A DNA stretch of 64,000 bases from Eulemur rufifrons. Lineage: Eukaryota; Chordata; Mammalia; Primates; Lemuridae. The position numbers were made by a program, and so were the translations under genes. The notes under the pieces are model-generated. The model saw only the letters and a list, made by a program, of their open reading frames with translations. It made no database searches and was not told the origin of the DNA. Of the stretch, positions 62,472 through 64,000 are shown one piece after another (the stretch's first letter is position 1; each line of letters opens with the position of its first letter). The stretch lies in contig NC_090984.1 in NCBI RefSeq assembly GCF_041146395.1, positions 80,487,114 to 80,551,113 of the forward strand, read 5' to 3'.

Positions 62472-62997
62472 AACTTTTTATTAGTATTACTGTTTTTCAA
62501 CTTGTTTTTATGAGCCTAGCCATTAATTTTTGCCTCCCATTACATAGTTATGTTAAAGCTTGTTTAGTGGATTTCTACTATATTTAACATCTTTTGTATA
62601 TTACTTAAAAATATCTGCAGGAAAAGCATCTTACATTATAGATATATACTTTGGCTATAAAAATCAGCAAGCTAACATCAGTTGCTTTTGAAAAACCATT
62701 AGCATAATACAACTAATTAGCTGTAACAGAATAAAATGTGATAAAAATTTTAAAGAGTAGTTTGATATTTTCAAGACAGCAATTCTGAGTAAGTTTTCTT
62801 AGGAATTTGTGGAGTTTAGTTATTATCTCAAGCATTGTTTTATTGGAAAAATAAAAATTGATGACCTTTACTTTTTATAGAAGTTAACTCCATAGGGACC
62901 ATAGCTGCATTTCAGCTTCCAAAAAAGCTTGTATTTTCCAGGGTCATTGAAATTATCAAGAAAAAAAACAAAAGATTTATCATATATAAAAAATGTG
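62472..62997. other. Unique sequence, no gene seen
   Basis: About 525 bases of AT-rich sequence without a recognised feature. Confidence 0.5.
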
Positions 62998-63049
62998 AAC
63001 TACAAGGCTATAGTAACTAAAACAGCATGATATTGGCAAAAGAACAGAG

Positions 63050-64000
63050 ACATAGATCAATGGAACAGAACTGAGAACCCAGATGTAAAACCATCCTCAT
63101 ACAGCCATCTAATCTTTGACAAAGCAGACAAAAACATACACTGGGGAAAAGAATCCTCATTCAATAAATGGTGCTGGGAAAATTGTATAGCCACATGTAA
63201 AAACTGAAACAGGATCCGCACCTTTCACCTCTGACAAAAGTCAACTCCCAGTGGATAACAGACTTAAACCTAGGGCATGAAACTATAAGAATTCTAGAAG
63301 AAAATGTTGGAAAAACTCTTATAGACATTGGCCTAGGCAAAGAATTTATAAAAAAAACAAAAAAACAAAAAAACAAAACCACAAAGGCAATCAGAGCAAC
63401 AACAAAAATAAATAAATGGGACCTGATCAAATTAAAAAGCTTCTGCACAGCCAAGAAAACTATCATGAGAGCAGACAACCTACAGAATGGGAGAAAATAT
63501 TTGCATGTTACACATCTGATAAAGGGCTGATAACTAGAATCTACATAGAACTGAGGAAAATCAGCAAGAAAAAACCAAACAACCCTATCAAAAAGTGGGC
63601 AAAGGACATGAACAGAAACTTTTCAAAAGAAGACAAACTAATAGCCAACAAACATATGAAAAAAATGCTCAACATCTCTAATCATCAGGGAAATGCAAAT
63701 CAAAACCACAATATCACTTAACTCCAGTGAGAATGGCCTTTATTATCAAAAAGTCCCAAAACAAAAAATGTTGGCGTGGATGCAGAGAGATAGGAACACT
63801 CATACATTGCTGGTGGGACTGCAAACTAGTACAACCTCTGTGGAAAGTAATATGGAGATACCTCAAAGAGCCAAGTAGATCTACCATTTGACCCAGCAAC
63901 CCTATTACTGAATATCTACCCAAAGGAACAAAAGACATTCTATAAAAAAGACATCTGCACAAGAATGTTTATAGCAGCACAATTGCAAAGATGTGGAAAC
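63050..64000 (+). pseudogene. L1 ORF2 C-terminal fragment, frameshifted
   Basis: Open pieces at 63416-63721 ([36 protein letters not shown] region, then [18 protein letters not shown]) and 63693-63878 ([20 protein letters not shown] in a shifted frame) show the last third of ORF2p. The conserved Cys-rich segment is present in the DNA near 63765-63830 but split across frames. The A7C expansion near 63350 and several indels destroy the frame. Only the part after the RT domain is present, so no catalytic residues are expected. Confidence 0.85.
63350..63378 (+). repeat. (A7C)3-type expansion inside L1 ORF2
   Basis: Runs of seven or eight A separated by single C are repeated three times where other copies in this window read a short aagaagacccc-type segment (56913-56923). 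A local slippage expansion that shifts the ORF2 frame. Confidence 0.8.

Larger units (their letters stand above)
62998..64000 (+). mobile_element. L1, sense, ORF2 C-terminal part, runs off the window end
   Basis: Starts at about 62998 in the ORF2 region after the RT domain (aactacaaggctatagtaac) and continues toward the ORF2 end at 64000, with no 3' UTR reached. It is colinear with 56570-57277 of the large L1 and with the reverse complement of 42249-41360. It contains an A-rich expansion at 63350-63378. Confidence 0.95.

Overview
The window looks like a gene-poor, AT-rich intergenic or intronic stretch of a primate nuclear genome, most likely a strepsirrhine (lemur-type). The basis is 7SL-derived dimeric Alu copies (1-84, 30770-31109, 39753-40047) together with several generations of L1 whose 3' UTRs do not look like human L1PA. 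Older mammalian layers (MIR, L2, MER5A, MaLR LTRs, L1M) lie beneath them. No host exon, tRNA, rRNA, snRNA or CRISPR array could be supported. Almost every longer ORF is either L1-derived or chance.

Layout. 1-13.9 kb: mostly unique sequence with an L1 3' end, a long L2, two L1 copies with inverted 5' parts (8829-9108 and 9323-10250), and an old antisense L1 (11204-12480) split by a younger L1 with a perfect 16-bp target duplication. 13.9-24.5 kb: old L1, L2, MIR and MER5A, including a small nested L1 end at 16381-16562. 24.5-33 kb: a repeat-poor stretch, an LTR-like GC-richer patch, then a long antisense L1M (27385-32260) interrupted by a rearranged younger L1 (28171-29355) and by an Alu. 33-40.4 kb: a roughly 3.9 kb block without recognisable repeats, then an L1 end, MLT1-type LTR and AluJ. 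40.4-52.2 kb: a MaLR LTR, a 1.5 kb antisense L1 with decayed ORF2, and further old L1 and L2. 52.2-57.3 kb: the main element, a sense L1 that keeps its 5' UTR, a broken ORF1 and a broken ORF2 with a large in-frame deletion, but has lost its 3' end. 57.3-64 kb: L1M remains, a 5'-truncated L1, a 99-bp L1 stub with a 17-bp target duplication, and an L1 running off the window end.

Nothing here forms a working pathway. The biology is retrotransposition: target-primed insertion, twin priming with 5' inversion, nesting, and decay by CpG mutation, frameshift and deletion. The most interesting items are the GC-rich L1 5' UTR at 52231-53603, with an uninterrupted 266-codon sense ORF and an antisense ORF that crosses the element's 5' edge; the rearranged L1 at 28171-29355; and the internally deleted ORF2. 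Repeat family names come from recognising consensus-like motifs by eye, not from a search, so subfamily names and edges are approximate.
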